Positions 28,417 to 36,230 of a stretch of DNA of 64,000 nucleotides are shown here, piece by piece. The stretch lies in the NCBI RefSeq assembly GCF_002161285.1, contig NZ_NFHH01000006.1, positions 62,001 to 126,000 of the forward strand, in the 5' to 3' direction. Under the pieces are notes generated by a model. That model was not told the DNA's origin. It saw only the letters and a program-made list of their open reading frames with translations, and did no database searches. The translations under genes and the position numbers were made by a program. Numbering within the stretch: the stretch's first letter is position 1; each line of letters starts with the position of its first letter. This DNA is from Blautia sp. An81. GTDB lineage: Bacteria; Bacillota; Clostridia; Lachnospirales; Lachnospiraceae.

Positions 28417-29036
28417 GTCTTTTTCTCCTTTCCTCCTCTGTTTTTCTCTGCGATCAGTGCTTTGTCCACATCCTCCTCATAGGTTCGCATCTGCACTTCT
28501 ATGGGAGAAGGATCTTTTGTAGTCTTTCCATGGCCAAAGTGATTGAAAAAAAAGATAACCCCAACGCCAATTCCAATAGAATAGGCCGCTTCCAGGATTG
28601 TCCATCCCTGGGGAGTGGTTCCGGTAAGCTGATAATAAAGCCGGGGGAAAAGGGTCTGGATGTCTACATCCGTATTAAACGTCATAATAGAAAAAGCAGC
28701 GCCAAAAAAAGATAGTATACATACAAAAGCCGTCTTCATATGGTCTTTCCATCTGCCTCCCGACGGCGATTCCTTATAGGTAACTATGATATTTGCCTCC
28801 CCGATGTGAGTCACATCCACATTCTTTTCTTCCCTGGCAACGGCCCTTACCAGATCTACTGCAGAAACCACATATCTTCCCTGGGCCTTTCCCGGTATAA
28901 TCATAATCCGACGTACCCTGTTCCGGTCCAATACCTTCTGGTCATTACAGGCCAGCTTGGCTACATCACCCAGGCATATCTGGGGACTGTGGACTTCCAC
29001 GTTTTTTTCTGTTTGAATATACAGCATTTCGCTCAT
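28413..29036 (-). CDS. spoVAA: Stage V sporulation protein AA
   Basis: 207-residue SpoVAA. The N-terminal soluble part (about 1-95) is followed by two membrane segments at about 103-122 and 145-165 and a charged cytoplasmic C-terminus. Starts MSEMLYIQTEKNVEVHSPQI. Its ribosome site GGGAGG is the downstream arm of the inverted repeat at 29043-29083. First gene of the forespore-expressed spoVA run. Confidence 0.92.
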   Translation of the reverse strand: MSEMLYIQTEKNVEVHSPQICLGDVAKLACNDQKVLDRNRVRRIMIIPGKAQGRYVVSAVDLVRAVAREEKNVDVTHIGEANIIVTYKESPSGGRWKDHMKTAFVCILSFFGAAFSIMTFNTDVDIQTLFPRLYYQLTGTTPQGWTILEAAYSIGIGVGVIFFFNHFGHGKTTKDPSPIEVQMRTYEEDVDKALIAEKNRGGKEKKT

Positions 29037-29042
29037 AGAAAA

Positions 29043-29083
29043 CCTCCCTGATTTACTACGAATAGTATCTCTGTTCAGGGAGG
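29043..29083 (-). promoter_or_regulatory. Inverted repeat covering the spoVAA ribosome site
   Basis: CCTCCCTGA (29043-29051) and TCAGGGAGG (29075-29083), perfect 9 bp with a 23-base loop. In mRNA coming from sigF the hairpin would bury GGGAGG. The predicted sigma-G start (about 29056) lies between the arms, so that transcript would carry the ribosome site unpaired. Confidence 0.65.
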
Positions 29084-29091
29084 AATTATTC
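29063..29091 (-). promoter_or_regulatory. Sigma-G-like promoter for spoVAA-AE
   Basis: GAATA (-35, 29087-29091), 17-base spacer, GATACTA (-10, 29063-29069), against the forespore sigma-G consensus GHATR...CATNHTA. One mismatch. Position matches Bacillus, where spoVA is under sigma G. Confidence 0.65.
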
Positions 29092-29099
29092 CTGTCCGT

Positions 29100-29813
29100 C
29101 TAGAGTTTCTCTCTGAGACGGCTGAGTATTTTTTTCTCCATCCGGGAAACCTGGACCTGAGACAGTCCCATTTTTTCTCCAATATAGGCCTGTGTCTTTT
29201 CCTGAAAGAAACGCATATAAATCAATTCCCTCTCTTTAGCGCTGAGGCTTCCCAGGATTTCTTCCAGAAACATTTTGTTCAGGATTTCCTCCTGCTGGCT
29301 TTTCTCCTGAGGCAGTTTGTCTTCCAGAGAAATATCGCTGCCGTCACTTTCATAAATGGTTTTCTGAAGAGATTCAATCTGAGCTCCTGACTCCAGGGCC
29401 ATGACCAGTTCTTCTCTGGATATCCCCACTTCCCTGGCCAGTTCCTCCATGTCCGGTTCCCTGTTGTTTTTCTGCAGAAAAATTTCTCTGGCCCCGTAGG
29501 CTCTGGCCGCAGTTTCCTTCAGAGAACGGCTGACTTTCACCATCCCGTCATCCCGAAGATAACGTTTGATCTCCCCTGTGATCATAGGCACTGCATAAGT
29601 AGAGAATTTCACATCATAAGAAAGATCAAATTTATCAATGGCTTTCAGAAGTCCGATACTTCCAATCTGAAGCAGGTCCTCCATCTCTACGCCCCGGTTC
29701 TGGAATCTCCTGGCAATGCTGTGGACCAGTCCCATATTTTTCTCTACCAGTATATCTCTTGCTTCCTTATCACCTTGGTGCACACGCCCGATAAGGGCAA
29801 GGATATCGTCCAT
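29100..29813 (-). CDS. sigF: RNA polymerase sporulation sigma factor SigF
   Basis: 237-residue sigma-70-family factor, first forespore-specific sigma. Region 2 includes EDLLQIGSIGLLKAIDKFDL and FSTYAVPMITGEIKRYLRDD; region 3 and region 4 (KTQAYIGEKMGLSQVQVSRM) follow. Held inactive by SpoIIAB until SpoIIAA is dephosphorylated after septation. Third gene of the spoIIA operon. Confidence 0.98.
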   Translation of the reverse strand: MDDILALIGRVHQGDKEARDILVEKNMGLVHSIARRFQNRGVEMEDLLQIGSIGLLKAIDKFDLSYDVKFSTYAVPMITGEIKRYLRDDGMVKVSRSLKETAARAYGAREIFLQKNNREPDMEELAREVGISREELVMALESGAQIESLQKTIYESDGSDISLEDKLPQEKSQQEEILNKMFLEEILGSLSAKERELIYMRFFQEKTQAYIGEKMGLSQVQVSRMEKKILSRLREKL

Positions 29814-29821
29814 ACGCCCTC

Positions 29822-30265
29822 CTATTCAAAAACCGGATTCTGCCGTCCTATAACTTTTTTCATGGTTACCGTAGTCCCCTTTCCGGGAGCTGACTCTACC
29901 GTTACCTGATCCATAAAGGCCTCCATAAAGGCAAATCCCATTCCAGACCGGTCCTGTTCCGGCCTGGTAGTATATAAGGGCTCCATAGCCTTTTCTATAT
30001 CTTCTATCCCTTTCCCGGTATCCTTCACCACCACAGTCAGCTCTCTCTTATTATTCCTGCACTCCACCCGGATTTTTTCCGTGGACGTATCATAGGCATG
30101 TACGATACAGTTGGTGATTGCTTCAGAAACTGCAGTCTTAATATCCGCTACCTCTTCCAGTGTAGGATTCAGCTGTGTGCTGAAGGCCGCCACTGCAATA
30201 CGCACCAGCCCTTCATTACAGGATCTGCTCTCCACTTCTAAGATCATCTCATTTTTATTCTCCAT
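29822..30265 (-). CDS. spoIIAB: Anti-sigma F factor SpoIIAB
   Basis: 147-residue GHKL-fold protein kinase. The N-box is AITNCIVHAYD and the G1 box DTGKGIEDIE; the lid region has TRPEQDRSGMGFAFMEAF. It binds SigF and phosphorylates SpoIIAA with ATP. It is 8 bases upstream of sigF. Confidence 0.98.
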   Translation of the reverse strand: MENKNEMILEVESRSCNEGLVRIAVAAFSTQLNPTLEEVADIKTAVSEAITNCIVHAYDTSTEKIRVECRNNKRELTVVVKDTGKGIEDIEKAMEPLYTTRPEQDRSGMGFAFMEAFMDQVTVESAPGKGTTVTMKKVIGRQNPVFE

Positions 30266-30277
30266 GTTCCTCTCCTC

Positions 30278-30613
30278 CTATCTTTTCCTGTAATTCCATA
30301 CGGGTTCCTGGCTGATCTCGATGTGTTTATAAATCCCTGAAAGCTGCATGATCCGCAGTATCCTGTCATTGACATGAATGGCGCTGACTGTGCCTCCGCT
30401 GTAGCTCAAAAGTCTTTTTCTTCCCATGATCATTCCGATTCCCGAACTGTCCATAAAATCTGTATTTGAAAAGTCAAAAACCAGCTGCCTGACCGCTCCC
30501 CTTTCCAACTCCTGATCTATGGCTCTGGTTATCTGTTCCGCAAAATGATGATCCAGTTCTCGCGGAATATAAATAATAAGCATGGTCCCTCTTTTTTTCA
30601 TATATTCTTCCAT
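30278..30613 (-). CDS. spoIIAA: Anti-sigma F factor antagonist SpoIIAA
   Basis: 111-residue STAS-domain protein. The phosphorylated Ser lies in FMDSSGIGMIMGR (residues 53-65; most likely Ser57). The unphosphorylated form frees SigF from SpoIIAB. GGGG lies 8 bases before the first ATG; the first four residues may be an extension. No clear sigma-H promoter could be assigned in the 60 bases upstream. Confidence 0.96.
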   Translation of the reverse strand: MEEYMKKRGTMLIIYIPRELDHHFAEQITRAIDQELERGAVRQLVFDFSNTDFMDSSGIGMIMGRKRLLSYSGGTVSAIHVNDRILRIMQLSGIYKHIEISQEPVWNYRKR

Positions 30614-30671
30614 AACCCATTCCCCTTTCTATACTCTCCTCCGATTTTAAAGTCTGTCTCCTTATGTACGG

Positions 30672-30706
30672 AAAAAGGAGCCTTCCTTCTTTGGAAAGCC
30701 CCTTTA
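30672..30706 (-). terminator. Terminator between the TPR gene and spoIIAA
   Basis: GGGGCTTTCC / GGAAGGCTCC arms with a short loop, followed by CTTTTT on the minus strand. It insulates the spoIIA operon from the folC-TPR transcript. Confidence 0.8.
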
Positions 30707-30742
30707 TCTCAAGGTTTCTCTTATACATCTGTTTATTTCAGA

Positions 30743-32233
30743 TTATTCTTCTGTTGTTCCTTGAACGGCATCTTCATTTCCGGCAGTACTGCTGCTGTCA
30801 CCCTCATTCTGGGTATCATCTTCACTGTCTGCAGAACTTATTTCATCGCTGTGTGCATCTATATAGTCCTGGGCATCCAAAGCATTCTGGGTTCCCGGAT
30901 AGTTGTCCACCACCTTCTGATACCAGGCAGCAGCATTTTCCACATCGCCCTTCCCTGCATACGCCTGGGCCAGGTAATACATGGACCTTCTGTCCTGGGT
31001 TCCGATATTCACAGCTTTCTGCAGACTCTCGATGGCCGAGTCATAGTCCCCTGCATTTATATAGTTGATTCCTTCATTCCGATACTGCTGCTTCAGCGTA
31101 TCTCCCACCTGGTTCATGATAGTGTCATAGATGCTCTTCCCTTCTACAGAAAGATTATCCGAATTTACCTCTGCAATGGCATTGGCTGCGTTGGTAAAAT
31201 TCCCCTGCTGATATTCATCCCAGGATTTTAAAAGGTTTTCATAGTCTGTAGTCTGCTGCTGCGCCGCTTCAATCTGGCTCTGGGCTGTATCCACAGACTC
31301 CTGGGAGGCATTCATCTGCTCCTGAAGGCGCTCCAGCTCCGCTGCCTGTGTAGCCATCTGGTTGCTGTAGTCCACCACCTTTTCATTAGCCGCCTCGTTT
31401 ACATTCTGAGTAATGGCAGGCACTACCAGAAACCAGAGAGCGGCAGCTCCTACAACCAGTCCAAGGATCAGGTTTATCAATGTATTGGTAATGGTCTTTT
31501 CCCGGAATTCTGGGGGCTGGATAACAACATCATTTCCCGATTTATAGATCAGACTTCCGTCTTTTCCTTCCCTCACTTTTTCTCTCATGCCGAACCTAGG
31601 TTCCAGATTAGTCCTTCTTCCTGTCTGTTCTTCCACTTCTCTCAGAAACCGGAGAGTGGTGGTATTGCTTTTATCTATTTTAGCTGCTGCTTTCAGCTGT
31701 CTTCTGGCTTTCTCATACTCTTCCTCATGGATATAGATCAGAGAAAGGAGATGATACCCTTTGATCAGCTTAGGATTGCTGGCCAGCACTTTTTTCAGCT
31801 GCAGTTTTGCCATATCTATATTGCCGCTTCTGCAGTATTCCAGGCACTGATTATATTTCTTTATGCTGTTATTTATTTCTTCCAGCCGGTTTCCGTCTTT
31901 TTGAAGCTTCTCGATATAGCCTATTGCAACATTATTCTGAGGCATCATATTCTTACTGATTACCCACTGGCTGAGAGCCGCTACCACTTCTCCGGTCTCA
32001 AAGTATACCAGTCCGAGGAGATTCCTGGCCTGTATATTCAGTTTGTTCATTTTCAGGCTTCGCTTCAGACAGGTAATGGCTCCTGACAGGTCCCTTACCT
32101 GAGCCTTCTCCAAACCCTGATTATAATAAAGGCCTGACAGAGCCCAGGCTTTTTTCTGGGCTGTCACTTTGCATCCACACTTTGGGCAATGGTCAGAGGC
32201 GTTTAGCGGCGCGTTGCATATCATACAATTCAT
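30743..32233 (-). CDS. Zinc-ribbon, TPR and coiled-coil membrane protein
   Basis: 496 residues. A zinc ribbon opens the protein (CMIC...CPKCGC, residues 3-21), then cytoplasmic TPR repeats (about 30-195), a membrane segment near 255-275 (TLINLILGLVVGAAALWFLV), an outside coiled coil rich in Gln/Glu (about 295-350), and further TPRs (about 350-450) before an acidic Ser-rich tail. ATG 32233 has GGGGTG six bases upstream. It spans the membrane with TPR domains on both sides, which suggests a scaffold. It lies in the folC transcript; function unknown. Confidence 0.8.
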   Translation of the reverse strand: MNCMICNAPLNASDHCPKCGCKVTAQKKAWALSGLYYNQGLEKAQVRDLSGAITCLKRSLKMNKLNIQARNLLGLVYFETGEVVAALSQWVISKNMMPQNNVAIGYIEKLQKDGNRLEEINNSIKKYNQCLEYCRSGNIDMAKLQLKKVLASNPKLIKGYHLLSLIYIHEEEYEKARRQLKAAAKIDKSNTTTLRFLREVEEQTGRRTNLEPRFGMREKVREGKDGSLIYKSGNDVVIQPPEFREKTITNTLINLILGLVVGAAALWFLVVPAITQNVNEAANEKVVDYSNQMATQAAELERLQEQMNASQESVDTAQSQIEAAQQQTTDYENLLKSWDEYQQGNFTNAANAIAEVNSDNLSVEGKSIYDTIMNQVGDTLKQQYRNEGINYINAGDYDSAIESLQKAVNIGTQDRRSMYYLAQAYAGKGDVENAAAWYQKVVDNYPGTQNALDAQDYIDAHSDEISSADSEDDTQNEGDSSSTAGNEDAVQGTTEE

Positions 32234-32244
32234 AAATTTCACCC

Positions 32245-32394
32245 CTATTTATCTGAAGTGCTGCTGTTATCTTTTATCATTTCTTTCAGAATATCAATGA
32301 CATCTGTCAGGTCCTGCCTGTAAATGGCGCCCTCTGCATCATCCACTTCCAGACATGGCTGAAATTTTTTCAGTTCTTCTTCAAAATTAATCAT
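32245..32394 (-). CDS. Small acidic protein, 49 residues
   Basis: Found by hand. AAGGAGG lies 7 bases before ATG 32394; the ATG overlaps the folC stop by 8 bases and the stop lies 11 bases before the ATG of the TPR gene. The product starts MINFEEELKKFQPCLEVDDA and ends KDNSSTSDK. It is acidic with two short predicted helices. The ideal ribosome site and tight packing support a real gene. No family recognised. Confidence 0.75.
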   Translation of the reverse strand: MINFEEELKKFQPCLEVDDAEGAIYRQDLTDVIDILKEMIKDNSSTSDK

Positions 32395-33688
32395 GGAACG
32401 TCCTCCTTACATAATCCTTTATCTCCCCTGCAAGATAAAGAGAACCGGCCACAAACATCAGGCCTTTTCCCTTCTGAGCATATGCCCTGTCGAAAGCTTT
32501 TCCCGGATCCGGCTCTGCATGAACATCTTCGCATCCCTCTTCTTTAAAAAGCTCTGCAAGTTCTGCTGCCGACTGCTTTCTGCTTCCCCATATCTCTGTA
32601 GTCACTACACTGGAGAAATGAAGACCCCTGCAGATTTCATGGATCATATCCCGGAAATCTTTATCTGATACTGTGGAAAACAGTAAAGTAATCGGATAGT
32701 CTTTCTGAAAATATTCCACAGTCTCCACAAATTTTGCGATTCCGTCTTCATTGTGAGCCCCATCTACGATCACTCCGGGAAGTATGGTCTCCATTCTTCC
32801 CTGCCAGCGGGTATTCCTCATTCCTCGTATCAGAGTATCTTTTTCCAGATGATGGATATTTTTCAAAACTCCCATCGTCTCAAGAGCCAGAGCCGCATTC
32901 ATCATCTGATACCTGGCGATAAAAGGAATAAACAGTTCCGTTTCTCCATACACTCTGGAATCAGATACAAACTCTATGCCTTCGGGGGTAAAGTCCAGCA
33001 TTCTCTGATTCTCTTCCTTCATGGCATACCACGGGCATCCCAGGCTTTCTGCCCTGGCTCTTATTACCTCAGCAGCCTCAGGATTATTTCCATCAAAGAT
33101 CACCGGAACTCCTGGCTTTATGATTCCTGCTTTTTCCCCGGCTATCTGTCCTATGGTATTTCCCAGATATTCCACATGATCCAGACTGATCGATGTGATC
33201 ACACAGGCTACAGGCTCTCTCACGGAATTGGTGGCATCCAGCCTTCCTCCCAGACCTGTCTCCAGTACAATATAGTCTACTTCTTCTTTTTGAAAAATCA
33301 ACATGCCCATAAGGAAAAGAAATTCAAAATATGTGGGATGGTATTCTCCTCTCCCTACAAGAGAATCTGACATTTCCTTTACTCTGGAAAAAGCCTCCAG
33401 AAAGGTTTCATCAGAAACCATGACCTCATTGATCTGAAAACGCTCGTTGATCTTCATAAGATGAGGAGAGGTAAAGAGTCCGCATTTATAGCCTCCTTCC
33501 TCCAGCATGGTGGAAATAAAGGCACAGACACTGCCTTTCCCATTGGTCCCTGCTACGTGTATGATCTTCTTCCCTTTATCGGGACTTCCAAGAAGATCCA
33601 GGCACTGTCTGGTATGTTCCAGTTTATTCTTTGTTGTAAACTTTGGTATATCTTCGATATATTGAACCGCTTCTTCATAAGTGAACAA
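32387..33688 (-). CDS. folC: Folylpolyglutamate synthase / dihydrofolate synthase
   Basis: 433-residue Mur-ligase-fold enzyme that adds glutamate to (dihydro)folates with ATP. The P-loop GTNGKGS is at residues 47-53, with HPTYFEFLFLMGML, LETGLGGRLDATN and DGAHNEDG all typical. The start is TTG 33688 with AGGAGGG 7 bases upstream. A longer ORF reaching 33850 reads through a repeat element and is not the start. No folate riboswitch is seen. Confidence 0.94.
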   Translation of the reverse strand: MFTYEEAVQYIEDIPKFTTKNKLEHTRQCLDLLGSPDKGKKIIHVAGTNGKGSVCAFISTMLEEGGYKCGLFTSPHLMKINERFQINEVMVSDETFLEAFSRVKEMSDSLVGRGEYHPTYFEFLFLMGMLIFQKEEVDYIVLETGLGGRLDATNSVREPVACVITSISLDHVEYLGNTIGQIAGEKAGIIKPGVPVIFDGNNPEAAEVIRARAESLGCPWYAMKEENQRMLDFTPEGIEFVSDSRVYGETELFIPFIARYQMMNAALALETMGVLKNIHHLEKDTLIRGMRNTRWQGRMETILPGVIVDGAHNEDGIAKFVETVEYFQKDYPITLLFSTVSDKDFRDMIHEICRGLHFSSVVTTEIWGSRKQSAAELAELFKEEGCEDVHAEPDPGKAFDRAYAQKGKGLMFVAGSLYLAGEIKDYVRRTFHD

Positions 33689-33730
33689 GCCGTATCCCTC
33701 CTGTTCTGTGAAATGGTAAGCAGACCCCTC

Positions 33731-33789
33731 GTCTCTAAAGCATAGCCCGACTGGGCTGCAAGCAGCCCGTCCGTCTCTGTTTTGAGACT
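33731..33789. repeat. 59-base repeat, copy A
   Basis: Begins GTCTC and ends GTTTTGAGACT, with an inner perfect hairpin GGGCTGC-AA-GCAGCCC (33753-33768). The same order of elements recurs at 33895-33953, 164 bases further. The arms GTCTC..AAA / TTTTGAGAC form an outer stem. Confidence 0.8.
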
Positions 33790-33844
33790 TTCCGCTGCTA
33801 TGAAAGCCCACGGATTGCTCCGCGCTCTGCGCTCCCGCAATCCT

Positions 33845-33890
33845 ATCCATATTCGCAATCCGGCCTACCGGCCTTCTTGCTCATATGGAT
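33845..33890. repeat. Palindrome between the two 59-base repeats
   Basis: ATCCATAT (33845-33852) and ATATGGAT (33883-33890) enclose GCAA/TTGC and CCGG/CCGG, forming a nested hairpin. Confidence 0.65.
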
Positions 33891-33894
33891 TAGC

Positions 33895-33953
33895 GTCTCG
33901 AAAACATAGCCGTCCTGGGCTGCAAGCAGCCCGTCCGTCTCTGTTTTGAGACT
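33895..33953. repeat. 59-base repeat, copy B
   Basis: Second copy with the same inner hairpin (33917-33932) and terminal GTCTCgAAAACA / TGTTTTgAGAC inverted ends. A and B are nearly identical over the last 35 bases. Together with the palindrome between them they fill most of the 395-base folC upstream gap. Confidence 0.8.
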
Positions 33954-33969
33954 GGGCTTTCATAATAAA

Positions 33970-34043
33970 ATCACCACTTCTGTTATAATGGTTTGGCCCT
34001 GGCGGGCTGCCGGGGTCACTTATCATTATAATGAAGTGGTGAT
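33970..34043. repeat. Long hairpin element
   Basis: 74 bases that fold end to end: ATCACCACTTC and TTATAATG pair with CATTATAA and GAAGTGGTGAT, and an inner CCC-GGC / GCC-GGG stem closes a five-base loop. No T-run. It looks like a miniature palindromic element, not a terminator. Confidence 0.7.
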
Positions 34044-34083
34044 AATATGCAAGCAAATTATGTCGCCTGAGAAAAAAAGCTTT

Positions 34084-36189
34084 CTATTCTTCCTGGGTCT
34101 CTTCTGTCTGAGAATCTGTTTGAGATTCTTCCGCTGTCTGTTCCTGACTGTCTTCTCCCTCATCTGTAATCGGAGTCAGAACGGCCTCCTGGCTGCCTGC
34201 TTCAGGCTCGTGATAAATATAGCTTTCTGTTCTGGTCAGGACTCTGTGGGTAGAACTGTTGCTTCTGGTAGCAATATCCACTTCATCTCCATCCTGGAGA
34301 AGGTCCGTAAGCACAAGCAGGGTGTTCTCGTCAATAAAGGTAGCTTCTACAAGTTCCCCGTTTATTTCCAGATAAGAAGACTGGGTAAAATTAGCGCCCC
34401 GTATATAGTATCTGCCATCTGAAATTTCCTCAATGCCCTCAAACTGGGTATCCACAACACCTAATTTCATAGCTGTTTTTTCATACGGAGTCTCTCCGTC
34501 ATATACATAGTGCTCTCCGTAGAGGATATCATACTGGAGCATTTCCAGATCTACCTGATAATCCTGTGTATTCTTTCTTGCCTGATGGAAACGGAAAACA
34601 TTTCCTTCATGGATTCCTACCCGGTCCATAACTTCTGCAGCCATCTGGTAGGCAGCTAAATTCTTATCCTGCTTTTCCAGTCCCATATTATCCCAGATTA
34701 CATATTCTGTCTGGAAAAGATAACGGTTTTTCACGTCAGTGACTGTAAGATCCATAGTCGGCAGGTGGTCTCCATACATAACCAGTACTACATCTTCATC
34801 AATTTGAGAAAGGGCATCGATTAATTCTCCGATGAACTGGTCCATCTCATAAATCTGGTTGCAGTAGTATTCCCATTTATAATCCTGGGCCTCTGTACTG
34901 CTGCCGGATACTGTAATCTTTGGATCTTCCAGCACCGGCTCTTCCGGATAGTCTCCATGGCCCTGTACAGAAATAGTGTATACATAATCCGGTCCTTCTG
35001 TGGATTCCATAGCCTGAAGAATGTATTTCGTCAGGTTCCGGTCACGGATCCAGTCGTTAGGGTTCGTATCATCCTGTTCTGACATATATTCTGATGAAGT
35101 AAAGGTGTCAAATCCCAGATTGGCAAACACACGTCTTCTTCCGTAGAAGTTCGCTTCGTTATTATGGATGGCATGGGTGCCGTATCCTAGTTCCTTAAGT
35201 ACATAAGCTGCACTTTCACAGGTCTCTGTTTCCAGGATTCCCTTATAAGGATACTCGCCAGGTCCAAAGTAATGCATACTCATTCCTGTGATTGATTCAA
35301 ACTCTGTGTTAGCCGTACCGGCTCCAACAGAAGGCACTTTATAATATCCGGAAGAATATTCCTCCATCAGTTTCCGGAAGTTCGGAATGGGATCCTCTGA
35401 AACATTCAAGTAATTTACCAGGGTAGGATCAAAAAAGGACTCCAGCTGAAGAAAAAGGATATTCGGTCTGCTTTCTCCTGTCTCCGGCAGAGACTCCGTA
35501 CTCTCTGTGATATCAGCCATAGCCTCCTCTGAATAATCTCTGGGGCAGCTGATTCCTGTGTTAAAAATCGTTGTAGCCAGACAGTAGGGATAACCGTAAT
35601 CCTCATAAGCAAATGCAATATTTCCAAAATAGTTGGACAGTACCCTTTTTTCCAAAGCCAGCTTTGTGGTTCCTGCAAAGGCCAAAGCTCCCACAATGAT
35701 CAGGGGAATATTTACTTTATATCGAAGCTTTCCTTTATACTTTGGCCCTTTTATGAACAACAGGACCAGACCCAGCACAGCCAGAACTGCCAGGACAACC
35801 ACTACCCAGAAAAAGAAAGCTGGCAGATACCGGTCCGCGATCTCAAAGGCATCTGTGATCATATGCAGGTCCGGCCCGGTAAAGGGCGTTACTCTGGTAG
35901 TCAGAAGCACGCCATTGATAATACCAAGGCCCATCCAGAAGATGGTAAGGATCACTCTCCAGAAAACTCTTCTTCTGAAAAGATATACGATCAGGGTCGT
36001 TGTAAAGATTAAAAATGTGTTATACAGAAAGACCAGAGGCCTCTCTGTCAAAAAATCCATGGCTTCCCATATAGAATGTCTGGAAATCGCTTCTATAAAG
36101 AAGTAGCCCACAAATACCGCCAGGAACTGCAGCGGTACAGAAAACATATTCAGATATTTCAGGCATAATACCTTCCTGATTTCTTTCAT
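34084..36189 (-). CDS. LTA-synthase-family sulfatase-fold membrane enzyme
   Basis: 701 residues. Five membrane segments in the first 180 residues are followed by an external alkaline-phosphatase-like domain (about 240-520). The metal ligand Glu250 is in LQLESFF, the catalytic Thr is probably Thr292 in GAGTANTEF, and the metal motif MYGDHLP lies near 470. Such enzymes transfer glycerol phosphate from phosphatidylglycerol to build lipoteichoic acid or related polymers. A beta-rich domain (about 590-660) and an acidic tail are additions beyond the usual LtaS length. Follows valS by 41 bases. Confidence 0.88.
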   Translation of the reverse strand: MKEIRKVLCLKYLNMFSVPLQFLAVFVGYFFIEAISRHSIWEAMDFLTERPLVFLYNTFLIFTTTLIVYLFRRRVFWRVILTIFWMGLGIINGVLLTTRVTPFTGPDLHMITDAFEIADRYLPAFFFWVVVVLAVLAVLGLVLLFIKGPKYKGKLRYKVNIPLIIVGALAFAGTTKLALEKRVLSNYFGNIAFAYEDYGYPYCLATTIFNTGISCPRDYSEEAMADITESTESLPETGESRPNILFLQLESFFDPTLVNYLNVSEDPIPNFRKLMEEYSSGYYKVPSVGAGTANTEFESITGMSMHYFGPGEYPYKGILETETCESAAYVLKELGYGTHAIHNNEANFYGRRRVFANLGFDTFTSSEYMSEQDDTNPNDWIRDRNLTKYILQAMESTEGPDYVYTISVQGHGDYPEEPVLEDPKITVSGSSTEAQDYKWEYYCNQIYEMDQFIGELIDALSQIDEDVVLVMYGDHLPTMDLTVTDVKNRYLFQTEYVIWDNMGLEKQDKNLAAYQMAAEVMDRVGIHEGNVFRFHQARKNTQDYQVDLEMLQYDILYGEHYVYDGETPYEKTAMKLGVVDTQFEGIEEISDGRYYIRGANFTQSSYLEINGELVEATFIDENTLLVLTDLLQDGDEVDIATRSNSSTHRVLTRTESYIYHEPEAGSQEAVLTPITDEGEDSQEQTAEESQTDSQTEETQEE

Positions 36190-36230
36190 ACTCTCTCTCC
36201 TAAACCTCTATGTGGCAGCCCCCCTGCGCA

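Noticed and set aside
30614-30671. Sigma-H promoter for spoIIAA
   Set aside because: AAGGAGA resembles a -35, but no GAAT-type -10 is present at the right distance.
33689-33850. 54-codon N-terminal extension of FolC and the related small ORF at 33865-34056
   Set aside because: Both read through the 59-base repeats, giving the same peptide twice; the TTG at 33688 has an ideal ribosome site and matches the family start.
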